64,000 nt of DNA from Owenia fusiformis. Lineage: Eukaryota > Annelida > Polychaeta > Sabellida > Oweniidae. This document shows positions 13,301-22,400 of this stretch, piece by piece (the stretch's first letter is position 1; every line of letters starts with the position of its first letter). The stretch is taken from positions 31,180,828-31,244,827 of the forward strand of contig CAIIXF020000010.1 of the NCBI GenBank assembly GCA_903813345.2, read 5' to 3'. Below the pieces are notes generated by a model that was given only the letters and a program-made list of their open reading frames with translations, was not told the DNA's origin and ran no database searches. Position numbers and translations under genes: made by a program.

Positions 13301-16300
13301 TTCGATTTCAAAGGTCACGATCACTGAGCTGTCCAAATGCTCCGTGGGAAAGCTATTATATCAAAATCCAAATAGCTTTCGCAGGAAGTAACTAATTATC
13401 ACTTCACCTTAAACTTGTCCCAATTTTGGTTATGTTTTGGAATGCTTCTTTATATCTTTTATCGACTCTTTGATGTTATCACAATGACATATTAGTCAGG
13501 AACTCAAGGATGACATCTTCAATAGTTCAACTTCCAAGGTGGTTATATAAAAGTTGTAACCTTACGAATCATGGTTACCAATTACCAACATGAGCAATGA
13601 TTGTTAAAAATGGAAAACCTGGAGGACTGATTTTTTTATAGTATAAACCTTTATTGAGGTAAAGTCAATACATTTTCGGCCACCAATCGCCATATTGGCA
13701 TTATAGGTTGGCCATCACTTACATGTAAAATTAAAGCAGCAACAAGGACTGTGACGAGAAAAATGGATAAAGTTTACCTTTTCTGAGCGATCAGGGCGAA
13801 GTTTGGTCAAACATCTTCTTCCTTATTCCTATTTTATTAAAATGTATGCATGGGAATATTCATCAACCAGTAGAACTGACAAATCGTTTAGAATCTATAG
13901 TTCTATACAAAGGAGTCCCACTTATAGATATTTTAAATTCTTTCCAAGTCAACGAAACACCTAGCGGGTGAAATTGAAACACATTTTTCTTGCTGCTCGA
14001 GTCGATAAGATCTCAGATAGTGTGAGTATTTTTATAAAAACATTTGTCATAGAAATCACTTGACGATTATTAGAAAGCATTAGACGTCGAATCCAAAGCG
14101 TAATCTGTAATAAAAGTGAAAAAATATTGTGCGGACATTAGAGAACAAACTTCCGGTTTTATAAAAATGGCAGAGACAAAGGAGATAAAGACGAAGAATT
14201 AGAGGATTTTCTTTTGCCATTATCGATCGATATAAGGTAGGCCTATGTGCACAAATTCTAGTTGCATACATGGAGAATAGATACACCTTTAAAGGCTATA
14301 ACACGTTCAAAGCTTTCATTTTACGATAGGCCCAGGATCACTGGATACGACAAGGCAGTCCATGTTGCTACTTTTAAGTATAATATTTAGCTGTTTTGTT
14401 TTGAATGTGCATCAAAAGGTATCCCAGGGACCAGAGGGGTTGGTGCCAAGTACATGTGGTGAAATTGGAGGATTGGTAAACTGATTGAACAGTATGAGAA
14501 GGCTAAAAGGGTGTTAAAATTGAGATTGGTACAAAGCCTTAACACTCTAAGTAGATTAGCTCTAGACCTAACATGCACAAATGATACACAGTACAGTAAT
14601 CTCCAAAGTGACCTTGTTCTTTCAATGCCAATCTTAAATCAACAAAATTGGATAACATCAAGGGGTTTCACCCAACAATGAAATTCATCATATGAATCCA
14701 TCATTGTAGCTAAAATCAACATCGTAGCTTAAATCATCATCATGGCTAAATAGGTAATTATCTTATGAAATTGAATTGATATGAGCGAAATAAGCAAGGA
14801 ATGGTAAAAAACAATCAAAATACCATCTTATATAGAATAGAAATTATATACCTGGCAACATAGAATATCATAGACTTGCAGAATAGGGAAATAAAAGACA
14901 ACATACCTTCCATCCAATACTCTCAAAAAATGAACATATCCTTGACTGTCCAGTTGTTTTCCCACCACATGGACCTAAAATAAACAAACCATATCACATA
15001 TTTCACCAGCAACCTCACAAGAGGGTGTTAAAGGTTTTCAACTGGGGAAGGGGGGGGGACTTTTTATTATTTTCAAGCGTTCAACTGGGTGCTACTGCTT
15101 TAATGTTAGGGGGAGATCACTTACTAACAATTATGTCCATGCTTATAGTGCAATTATGTGAAGGAGGTCTGATTATGGATCTCGAATTGGGTTTTCTTGA
15201 AAGCCCATATCTCTCTAAATATATTCGCATTTTAATTATCAACATAATCTCTATGAGAGACGCCATTAGAGCTGTTCTGTGGACACACATTGATTTACAA
15301 CAAGTGGGAGAGCCCCAAGGTGCCGATATGACCATATTTGTCAATCATCACTGATTGGTCAAATGACCAAAATACAGCAGATTCAAATGTTTATAATGTT
15401 ATAAAAACATTTTGAATATTATATGATGTCGATTTCCTTCATGTTTAGCACAGCTTATCGATAAACATCAATAGATGGTGAAACTGGATAGTGGAAATTC
15501 TGACAAATGAAGGTGGTAAGCAGGAGAGGAAATTATTTGGTCATATTTTGGCCCCGGCGGGTTCACTCTTAATAATTTTGGTAGGTACATGTATTTGCAG
15601 CATGAGCAATTTTGGCTTTGGCATCAAATCAATCTAATCTGACAGGAAAAAGATGGTAACCAAATATCAGTTTTTCTGCAAAAGAATGCTATTGGTTAAA
15701 TCCAAATGCCGAAGCCCAAGACAAATCACCAGAAAAGTGGCTTTTGTAATACCGATATTTTGAGAAATTTAGTCCCAGGACACTTATAAGAATTCAACAT
15801 GAACATATTTAAGAAGAAACCTGTGTTCAGGTGTTGTAGTTCAACTAATTATCCACAGGGCCACATACTGTAAAGTGTAGGTACGAAAAATTTCGAACGG
15901 AATGCGTGACATATACGTAATTCGCGTGAAAAGTCCGAACGAAATGCGTACGTTTTTTTTCCGGCGTTCGTATTTTGGCTGTGTAGACGATCTTTTTTAG
16001 AAATTTTTCTACAGAAATATTTTTGCTTGACAATTACCAGGTAAAATGCGTATTTGCGTGACATTTTCTGTCACGCAAAAATAACTGGCGTGACTTCAAA
16101 TTCTTCAGCAAATGCGTGACAAATACGCAAATTGCGGGACAGTTGACAGGCCTGATATAGCTCCCACAATTCTTTCATATTCTATCATATTCGGGGATTC
16201 CCACTTACGTCATCTCCAACATCATCTCCAATCAAATTGCATGATGTGATCACGTGAACAATCATGAGCATGTGCTCGCTCAGTGCTGCGCATGCGCAAA

Positions 16301-16861
16301 GTTAAATTTGAAATCGTGGGAACGGCGTTATCATCAGTTCAACATCATCATTTGAAACGTTCGGTAATACTATTGAAGTTACTCGATCCATACTTGTAGA
16401 GAATACTCATAAAACTAGAGCGAACATTTGGAGATCCATTTCAAAGGCAAATGAGGCCTGTTGATAAAATTCGAAAGCGCCAATACGAAAGGTCATCTTT
16501 GGGAAATCTCCCCCCTTGGTCCCTTGCAAAAATATTTCAATCAGAACTGGGATTTTATTCCAAGATCAGAATCACAAGCGATAGTCTATTTGACAACTCT
16601 TCTATGTTACCTGAAACTATCAAATCATTCCCTCGATTTCTCAAACAAACGTTTAAGAAAATGTCTACAATGTAAACAGCAATATGGCGGTTTATTAGGT
16701 GATAATGAGATTCCTATGAAAAGGAAATCGTGGATCACATTTCTGATTCATAAAATCTTTGTTTACAATTTCAATACAGAAAATGTTTAAATGAAATGCT
16801 TACCACCAGTCAAGACAAGTCTATACACTTTGTTGTTGTTGGTTCCGATAGATTGCGACAT
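1300..16861 (-). CDS. Ttd14: Ttd14-like P-loop nucleotide-binding protein, exons 1-6 (5' part of gene)
   Basis: Six coding exons were joined by GT-AG sites with matching phase: 16804-16861, 14907-14974, 9312-9387, 8954-9082, 4187-4269 and 1300-1416. They give 177 residues starting at the ATG at 16861 and running off the left edge. Residues 19-28 ([10 protein letters not shown]) form a Walker A loop; LVICDRG in exon 4 looks like a Walker B strand; exon 5 ends in ELRDNRYNQ; exon 6 carries AEEFYS and [10 protein letters not shown]. This order matches what I recall of Ttd14, a GTP- and phosphoinositide-binding trafficking protein of fly photoreceptors, from the AAA_28 P-loop group. The C-terminal half is outside the window. 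Introns are 1829, 5519, 229, 4684 and 2770 bp and hold many transposons. No exon is frameshifted. The family name is from memory; the gene model is seen directly. Confidence 0.82.
1467..2259 (+). mobile_element. 793-bp non-autonomous DNA transposon, copy 1 (hAT-like, 5-bp TSD)
   Basis: The element is bounded by a 5-bp duplication AGTAT (1462-1466 and 2260-2264). It begins CTGCTATTTCAATAACG and ends CCTACTGAAAACACTG; the ends are imperfect inverted repeats over about 30 bp. A nearly identical copy in opposite orientation lies at 6329-7122 with its own duplication. The terminal CAGTGTTTTC and 5-bp duplication suggest an hAT subgroup, but no transposase is present. Inserted in a 23-bp minisatellite within intron 5 of the Ttd14-like gene. 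Confidence 0.85.
2260..2335. repeat. 23-bp minisatellite
   Basis: Short tandem copies of a unit containing AGTAAAACATACAGTATTT. The same unit occurs at about 1424-1466, on the other side of the 793-bp transposon, so the transposon split an existing array. Confidence 0.8.
2336..3339. other. Intron 5 sequence without recognisable gene
   Basis: AT-rich intronic DNA. A stretch at about 2870-3050 (GGGTGC-rich, ending GGGGAGATCACT) resembles 15020-15125, so it is probably an old interspersed repeat. The 111-codon plus-strand frame at 2799-3134 has no recognisable domain and I do not call it a gene. Confidence 0.5.
3348..4141 (+). mobile_element. 794-bp hAT transposon with 8-bp TSD
   Basis: Terminal inverted repeats start TAGGGGTGGGTCGGGCGGCC and end GGCCGCCCGACCCACCCCTA. 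Exact 8-bp duplications ATATTTAT flank it at 3340-3347 and 4142-4149. The interior keeps only the first coding exon of a BED-finger transposase and is otherwise non-coding, so this is an internally deleted, non-autonomous copy. It lies in intron 5 of the Ttd14-like gene, about 45 bp beyond the exon 5 donor. Confidence 0.93.
3527..3680 (+). pseudogene. First exon of a BED-type hAT transposase (remnant)
   Basis: From the ATG at 3527 the frame encodes about 51 residues, including SPVWKVFGF and [13 protein letters not shown], the typical start of a ZBED-like BED zinc finger, followed by a good donor (CCG|GTACGTAAG at 3681). Without splicing the frame stops at 3685. BED fingers normally have a C-x2-C pair; here the first cysteine is replaced by tyrosine (Y-R-I-C), so the finger is probably dead. 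The remaining finger and catalytic domain are missing before the right end of the element. Confidence 0.75.
4680..4771. mobile_element. Small TA-type MITE
   Basis: Inverted ends CAGGGTGTCCC and GACACCCTG enclose about 92 bp, with TA on the left; the right flank is imperfect. The ends resemble mariner-like MITEs. Lies in intron 4 of the Ttd14-like gene. Confidence 0.45.
4772..5150. other. Intronic DNA, nothing recognised
   Basis: AT-rich sequence with no open frame, repeat or splice pair that I can support. Confidence 0.5.
5155..5800. repeat. 22-bp minisatellite, about 29 copies
   Basis: Units of the type TGTAGAGGGTAACAACC follow each other with substitutions; the centre (about 5390-5780) is most regular and the edges decay. 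Minus-strand frames of 77-120 codons across it are by-products of a stop-poor repeat. In intron 4 of the Ttd14-like gene. Confidence 0.9.
5801..6323. other. Intronic DNA, nothing recognised
   Basis: Decayed edge of the 22-bp array followed by AT-rich sequence; no supported feature. Confidence 0.45.
6329..7122 (-). mobile_element. 794-bp DNA transposon, copy 2 in inverse orientation (5-bp TSD)
   Basis: Reverse-complement copy of 1467-2259 with only scattered differences. It starts CAGTGTTTTCAGTAGGC and ends TTATTGAAATAGCAG, flanked by the 5-bp duplication AGCAC (6324-6328 and 7123-7127). A different duplication from copy 1 shows an independent insertion rather than an inversion. The 64-codon minus frame at 6933-7127 has no known domain. 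Confidence 0.85.
7128..7883. other. Intron 4 sequence, no gene recognised
   Basis: AT-rich intronic DNA. The 68-codon minus frame at 7309-7515 shows no domain and no flanking splice signals that fit the gene model. Confidence 0.5.
7884..8749. repeat. Interspersed repeat, full-length copy, with internal ~134-bp tandem units
   Basis: Starts ACTAGAACAACGGCAACGCC and ends with TTCGTTCGATGGGATAA. Inside, a unit of about 134 bp (mirror-like GGCGGCCATTTTTCAAAATG, then CCAAATATGAACAAAATCGC) is repeated about four times at roughly 7970, 8100, 8234 and 8340. Near the right end is a GGAC tetranucleotide run (8685-8708). Related copies lie at 9628-10350, 38645-39014 and 32797-32962, all in the same orientation. 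The words CCCATCGAAC near the left end and GTTCGATGGG at the right end are inverted, so a DNA-transposon origin is possible. Confidence 0.8.
9628..10350. repeat. Interspersed repeat, diverged second copy
   Basis: Same family as 7884-8749: starts ACTAGATAACAGCAATGCC and ends CCCATCGAACTTC...GCGGGATAA. More diverged, with deletions in the internal units. In intron 2 of the Ttd14-like gene. Confidence 0.75.
10351..11560. other. Intron 2 sequence, no gene recognised
   Basis: AT-rich; contains a G-run near 10610-10623. No open frame or repeat with support. Confidence 0.5.
11575..12165. repeat. 29/30-bp minisatellite, about 20 copies
   Basis: Units of the type TTTGCAGGGAAAGTTCTCAT with ATCTGTCA follow each other. 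The period is near 30, so plus-strand frames of 211 and 89 codons stay open; they encode only the translated repeat and are not called genes. Each unit carries TTTGCAG|G, which resembles a splice acceptor on the plus strand, antisense to the host gene. Confidence 0.9.
12186..12785. other. Intron 2 sequence, no gene recognised
   Basis: AT-rich. Opposed frames of 85 and 60 codons at 12436-12697 have no recognisable content. Confidence 0.5.
12794..13391. mobile_element. 598-bp palindromic MITE with 8-bp TSD
   Basis: Exact 8-bp duplications CTAATTAT flank it (12786-12793, 13392-13399). The ends are TTACTCACTTCGAGAGCC and, inverted, TTACTTCCTGCGAAAGC. The arms remain complementary almost to the centre: near-identical inverted stretches at about 12870-13060 and 13145-13320 leave a loop of under 100 bp. 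No coding capacity. The 8-bp duplication fits hAT- or P-like transposases; I cannot assign the superfamily. Confidence 0.88.
13400..14906. other. Intron 2 sequence, no gene recognised
   Basis: AT-rich DNA without supported gene or boundary-defined repeat. Minus frames at 14080-14286 and 14387-14578 show no domain. Confidence 0.5.
14975..16803. other. Intron 1 with old interspersed repeats
   Basis: Holds a copy of the GGGTGC-type repeat (about 15020-15125, compare 2870-3050) and a segment at about 15340-15560 related to 50945-51225 (shared CTGATTGGTCAAA and AAGGTGGTAAGCA words). A perfect NRF1-type palindrome TGCGCATGCGCA lies at 16287-16298. Overlapping plus frames at 16451-16790 have no known domain. 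Confidence 0.45.
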
Positions 16862-17599
16862 TTTATAACCCCTGAGTCCCCGTGTCACCTTATAAACATT
16901 GTGAATATTGCGAAACGATAAAACCATGTGTAAAATGGCGCCAATGACCTATTATGGTAGTAGGAGCATACAGTATTTGTTTATTTTATGGAGTACACCG
17001 AACGAAAATATGTGAAATTCTACTGTAAGATTTCGGACTAATCGGGGATATTTTGGGATATTTAATGAGTTTTGAGTTACAAACATCAATTCCTATTGAA
17101 TAAAAATAATTTTTAAGCATATATTGTTAACAATCGCAAACAGCGTGGTAGGGATCGATTCGTATATAATTTTCACAACATGGCGGAAGGAACGTAAAAA
17201 TAAAAGTGCAAAGCTGAGGCATGAACATTTTTTCACTGCAATGGCCGCCGGTCAGAACCTCGTGAAGATTTTTTAGCAAAAAATATCCTTTTGTCACATA
17301 AATAAGATTCCTTCAGCTCAAATTAGACACGATAAGATCTTGTGAACATTCTGGGACAACTTTTGCAGAGACTATAGGACGAAGTGAGTTCAGAAAAGGA
17401 AGAAATTCATAGACTCAAGATAGGAAATTTTAGTGAAATTGAATTTTGGAAACGCCATCTTGGATTTGGAATCTGGAAATTTCCATATGAATTGGTCCGA
17501 AAACTCGTTTTGTACAAGTCTACTATTGCTCTGCAATCTCCTTGTGTCTATCCAGCCAACCAAACGTGTCACATCACAGCCCTGGGCTTCGCACACTGA
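16862..17599 (-). promoter_or_regulatory. 5' flank of the Ttd14-like gene (putative promoter region)
   Basis: The first 300 bp upstream of the ATG at 16861 contain motifs typical of housekeeping promoters, such as ATGGCGCC near 16937 and ATGGCGG near 17180. There is no clear TATA box at a fixed spacing and the transcription start cannot be placed. Short frames at 17384-17724 are not supported as genes. Confidence 0.35.
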
Positions 17600-18369
17600 T
17601 ACAGCTATACCCGTACAGGGAGTTCCTAGAGGGAAGACCCTTGCTGACAAAGAAACACAACACAGTTTTTTTCTGGCAGTCTAAGCCTCAATATCTAAAA
17701 CAAACAACTCCACTGGTTAGGTAGCTATAAATAGTTAAGTACTGTTAGTTAGTAACTCTGTGCCGCCTGCTTTTAATTTTTATTTGCGTCATAAAAGGAT
17801 TTATTTTAGGCAGGGTAGCTTACATCTAAGACATACTTTTTAAATAAGCTCAGGCTTCCTAAGCAGCTAGCTTGCAACATTTCAATTATATAGACGGTTG
17901 CAAAACACTAACATTTATTTTAAAGAACCCCCGTTTCTGAATATTAAAATCGATGCCACAGAGGGGATCGCCTGGAGGCTACAACACAAACTAAGAGGAA
18001 CTGACCTACAGCCTAATTTTCTTTCAGCAAACCTGCATATCAATATAAAGAAGCCCTGTAAAGAACAGCATAGAATAATCTGCTTTGCTTTATATGTAGC
18101 TTAGCTCACCCACACAACTCACTCATATTTTGCTAGGCTTTGCATAACATATTGCTTGTAACATCCTGCTTGCAGCTATTAATCACGACGTCAACTGGAG
18201 ACCTAAGCTCACTCTGGCAAGATATCTTGCTCACAGTCAGACAGACACGTCCATTGTCTGTGTCAACACTACAATATTTATGCTTGGCATCTTAAGCTTG
18301 CTGTGCGAGACAACAACTAACAACTTGAATGCTTTCTGTATGACCATGCTTAATTCACTGTACTAACAA

Positions 18370-19458
18370 ATGGATGCTAACACATGTCCCTGCAAAAGAA
18401 CACTAACTACGGAAAAAGGGCCTAAAGGAAAGAAACAAAAAATTACCTGGATCTGTTGCAGCGATTGTGATCAATGGTGGCACAGCAATTGCGTGTCATT
18501 AACTAACCAAATTTGCAACATTTTTGAAAAGCAAAATCTCAACTTTCACTGTCCTTTTTGCATAATTAAAAATATACAAACACCTGTAAAAGAAGTCCTA
18601 AATAATGGTACAGGTGGAAAAATCCCTGAGGAATTAAATGTTCATACAACCACAACTAATGCCACTAAGGCCAAAAGCAAAAGTTGGAGAGACAATGACC
18701 CCGATAGCAATAAATTCAAACAATCCAATATTTTGATTATTGATAATTTAAAATCCGGAGCTTTTATAAATAGCAATAGCATAAAACAGGAATTAAACAA
18801 GTTTAAGCCTAAGGTGAAAATTGCATATTGCTACTCTTTGCCACGTGGAGGTATAGCAATTCATTATTGTAGGGAGGAAGACAAGGAAGAACTCCTGAGC
18901 AGCTGGCCGGAGGAAGCCTTCAACAATAGAGGGCATCTTATCCACATACATGAACCAAATTCCAACTACAAGTGCATTGTGAAGAACGTAAACCCACTGT
19001 TCTCGGAAACTTCACTTGAAGAACAAATTGCCGAACAAACAGGGACCAGAACCACTGTTAGAAGACTAACTTACACTGACACAGGTAAGCCAATGCCCGT
19101 AATAAGTGTCACTTGCAAAACTAGATCGGATCTTAATGACTTACTCTGCAAAACCATAAACATTGACAACAAGACTTGTAAAATCAAAACTCACATAACA
19201 GCCAAACACAGAGTGACAAGATGTTTTAACTGCCAAAGGTTCAACCACATTGCCAATACTTGCACAGCAGAGAAAAGGTGTCACAACTGTGGGTGTACAC
19301 ATGATGACTTTCAGGAAAACACAATATGTAAAAGACCAAGCAGATGTGCCAACTGTGGGAGGGGACATAAAGCATCTGACCCCAAGTGTCCTTCTTACAT
19401 ACATAGAAATAATCTTGCTAACCCTCCTCCTGTCATATCAACCAATCATGAGAATTAA
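18370..19458 (+). CDS. LINE ORF1: PHD-like finger plus CCHC zinc knuckles
   Basis: A 362-residue RNA-binding/chaperone-type protein. Residues ~6-67 form a cysteine-rich finger with the C4HC3 spacing of a PHD domain (CPC near the N-terminus, CCSDC, H-S-N-C, CPFC). The C-terminal part (~280-350) has three zinc-knuckle-like motifs: CFNCQRFNHIANTC, CHNCG...C and CANCGRGHKASDPKC. ORF1 proteins of non-LTR elements bind the element RNA; the PHD finger may bind chromatin, which is inference. The frame is uninterrupted. Its last 11 bases overlap ORF2, which suggests termination-coupled reinitiation for ORF2. Confidence 0.88.
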   Translation: MDANTCPCKRTLTTEKGPKGKKQKITWICCSDCDQWWHSNCVSLTNQICNIFEKQNLNFHCPFCIIKNIQTPVKEVLNNGTGGKIPEELNVHTTTTNATKAKSKSWRDNDPDSNKFKQSNILIIDNLKSGAFINSNSIKQELNKFKPKVKIAYCYSLPRGGIAIHYCREEDKEELLSSWPEEAFNNRGHLIHIHEPNSNYKCIVKNVNPLFSETSLEEQIAEQTGTRTTVRRLTYTDTGKPMPVISVTCKTRSDLNDLLCKTINIDNKTCKIKTHITAKHRVTRCFNCQRFNHIANTCTAEKRCHNCGCTHDDFQENTICKRPSRCANCGRGHKASDPKCPSYIHRNNLANPPPVISTNHEN

Positions 19459-22400
19459 TCAAGCAAACGTGAGGTCAGTTAACACGTCAGTACAATACAT
19501 TGAAAAACTTTGCACAAAAGATACCAAAATTCTTTGTCTCTCAGAAATCTGGCACCCTGATTTTTCTAAATTCAAAATTCTGAAACACTGGAATTGGGTC
19601 AAATCAACAAGACCGAACAGACAAGGAGGGGGGACAGCAATAGTTACATCCAAGGATGTTAAACTTATAGAAAGGGGGGACCTAGTCAAGCCAGGTATAG
19701 AGGCTGTGTGGGCTAATATCTACAACAGCAACCACAGCTTCTTGCTATGCTCTGCCTACATCCCTCCAGATGATCATGATGGCATGATCAACTTTCTTGA
19801 GATGGTTGACATTGCTTTAAAGGGGTCCTTACCAATCATCCTTACAGGAGACTTTAATGCCAAACATACTTCATGGTACTGCACTAAAAATAATAGGATG
19901 GGTGACATCCTGCTAAATTATATCAATGCAAACCAGCTTTACATGGCAAACAACAGGTCTCCCACAAGAGGTGATGAAGTAATTGACCTTACTCTAACTT
20001 CAAGCACTCTATGTTCAAAGATAAACAATTGGTGCGTCAGAAGTGAAATCTATCTCAGATCAGATCACTCTTTAATCGAATTTGAGGTGGGAATTAGTGT
20101 AGACAACCCTGTCATAGAAAAATGGGATTTTAATAATGCTAACTGGCATGAGTTTGAGAAACTGTGTAATGAAAAAGCTGAGCTACTTCTTATGAATATT
20201 ACAGATTCCAGCAGTGTTGACCAGGACTACTCCAGCATCTGTGAAGCAATTCTCTCCACTGCTGAAGGTACACTCAAGAAGAAGAAGATCAGTAAACACA
20301 GCAAAGGATGGTGGTGCCCCGAACTTACCAAGAAAGTTAAGGAAGTAAGGAAAGCGAAACGAATTTTTAACAAAAGGTCTGATCCTAAAAACTGGGACCA
20401 TTACTCGCTTCTTGCAAGTGAATTCACTATGATGGCTGATCGCTATAAAGAGCAATATTGGTCAAATCTTTTCAAACAGCTGGATTTGAAAAACACAAAC
20501 AAAATGTGGAAAGTGGTTAAAAACTACAACAACTCTGGTCAAATGAGACAGAGCGTCCAACCTCTGATACGCAAAGATGGCACTTTTGCTATCTCTGATA
20601 GCGAAATAGCCAATGAATTTCTTGTAAAATATGGTAAAGAAGATCTGTCAATCAAAAACAAAACCTGGCAAAGCCAAATAGAAACTTGTGCAAACTTAGC
20701 GGTCAGCCTAGAACAGCTTGAAATTAGTCTGCCCAGCTATAACAGCGAAAGTAGCATTGAAAACAAAGACCTAAACCTCAGTGAGCTTATTGCAGCAATA
20801 AACAAATCAAACAATTTATCTGCCCCCGACCCTAGGGAAAAGATCTTCTATATATTCATCAAAAAAGCAGGCATGAAGTTTATCACTGTAATACTCAAAC
20901 TTTTCCAAAAGTGTTGGAAAAAAGGGATCCTGCCAAAGGAATTTAAAATCGACCCAAAAAACATGATCCCAAAGCCATCGAAGTCCAACTACAATGTTGA
21001 TGGAGCGTACCGACCTATCACTTTAGAGTCTATCCTGGGCAAATTATACGAACACATAACATGTGAAAGATTTGTATGGTTTGCTGAAACAAATAATTTA
21101 TTTTCTCAATTCCAGGACTCATACAGAATCTACCGAAGCTGCAATCACACAATTCTTAGGCTCACACAGGCCATACAAGACAGCTGGAATAAACAAGAAA
21201 CAGTGGTAGCGGTCACTATTGACTATGACTCTTGTTTTGAGAGGGTCTGGAGAGACGGTCTGATAGCGAAGCTCTATAACAACGGACTGAGGGGCAGACT
21301 TCTTTGCTACATCTCAGAGTATCTACATAATCGTCAGTACTCTCTAACTGTAAACAAATACACATCCGAGCTTAGGACATCAAGTGTAGGTATCCCTCAG
21401 GGGGCCGTAATCTCCCCATCCCTCTGCAATGCCTATACAGCTGATGCCCTCACAGGAGTGAAGGCAAGCCATGGAGAATATGCAGACGACATAGTATTGT
21501 GGCAAAGTGGAACGGACTACAGGACCATAGAAATCTCACTAAATGAGGACCTCAAAATACTATCCTCATGGTGTGAGGCTTGGAATATGAGCATTTCTCT
21601 AAGCAAATGCAAAGTGATCGTATTTAGCCCACCAAAAAAAGTCAAACCTACTGTTGACATTAAATTAGACAACGAATCTCTAGATGTTGTAGAGTCAACC
21701 AAGTTACTTGGCATCACACTAGATCAGGAACTGAGTTTTGATCAACATATTCTAGAAAGACAAAAGAAAGGTTTTGGTGCACTAAAACAAATCTCAAACT
21801 TCACAAGCACTAACTCAGGATGCTCACAATCTGTATTCTGCAACCTTTACAAGAGTCTGGTACAACCTAATTTAGAATATGGCATTAGCATAATCTCCAC
21901 TGTAACAGACAAAGCTATATCTACATACAGAACTGTACATAGACAGGCACTGTTGAGAGCAACTGGATGTTTACAATCCACAAGCACAGAAACTCTTGAA
22001 GTTCTTACAAACACACTGCCGTTAGACATTCTTTTCAAAGCCAGGCAGGCCCAAGAAATCGCAAGAATAAAACTCAAGACAGATATAAGCCCAATACACA
22101 GGGAATTCGATCAGTGGATGAACAATATCACAAGTGAGAAAAAACCCACAACTTTTAACATTCTCAACTCAAGACTGAGAGAATTTTGTAGAAAAATCCC
22201 ACTAACTAATGTGGAAACAGAATTCACTTACTCAAATGATTTCATCAACTTTGAAGAAATTAAGGTTACAAGGGAAGTGAATGAATTCTCCAGAACCAAG
22301 GCTGAACAACGAGACAGGATAGAGGATATTTTAAACAACTGTCCTAATAATACTACAGTAGTCTTCACAGACGGCTCAACCCTTGGCAACCCAGGACCTA

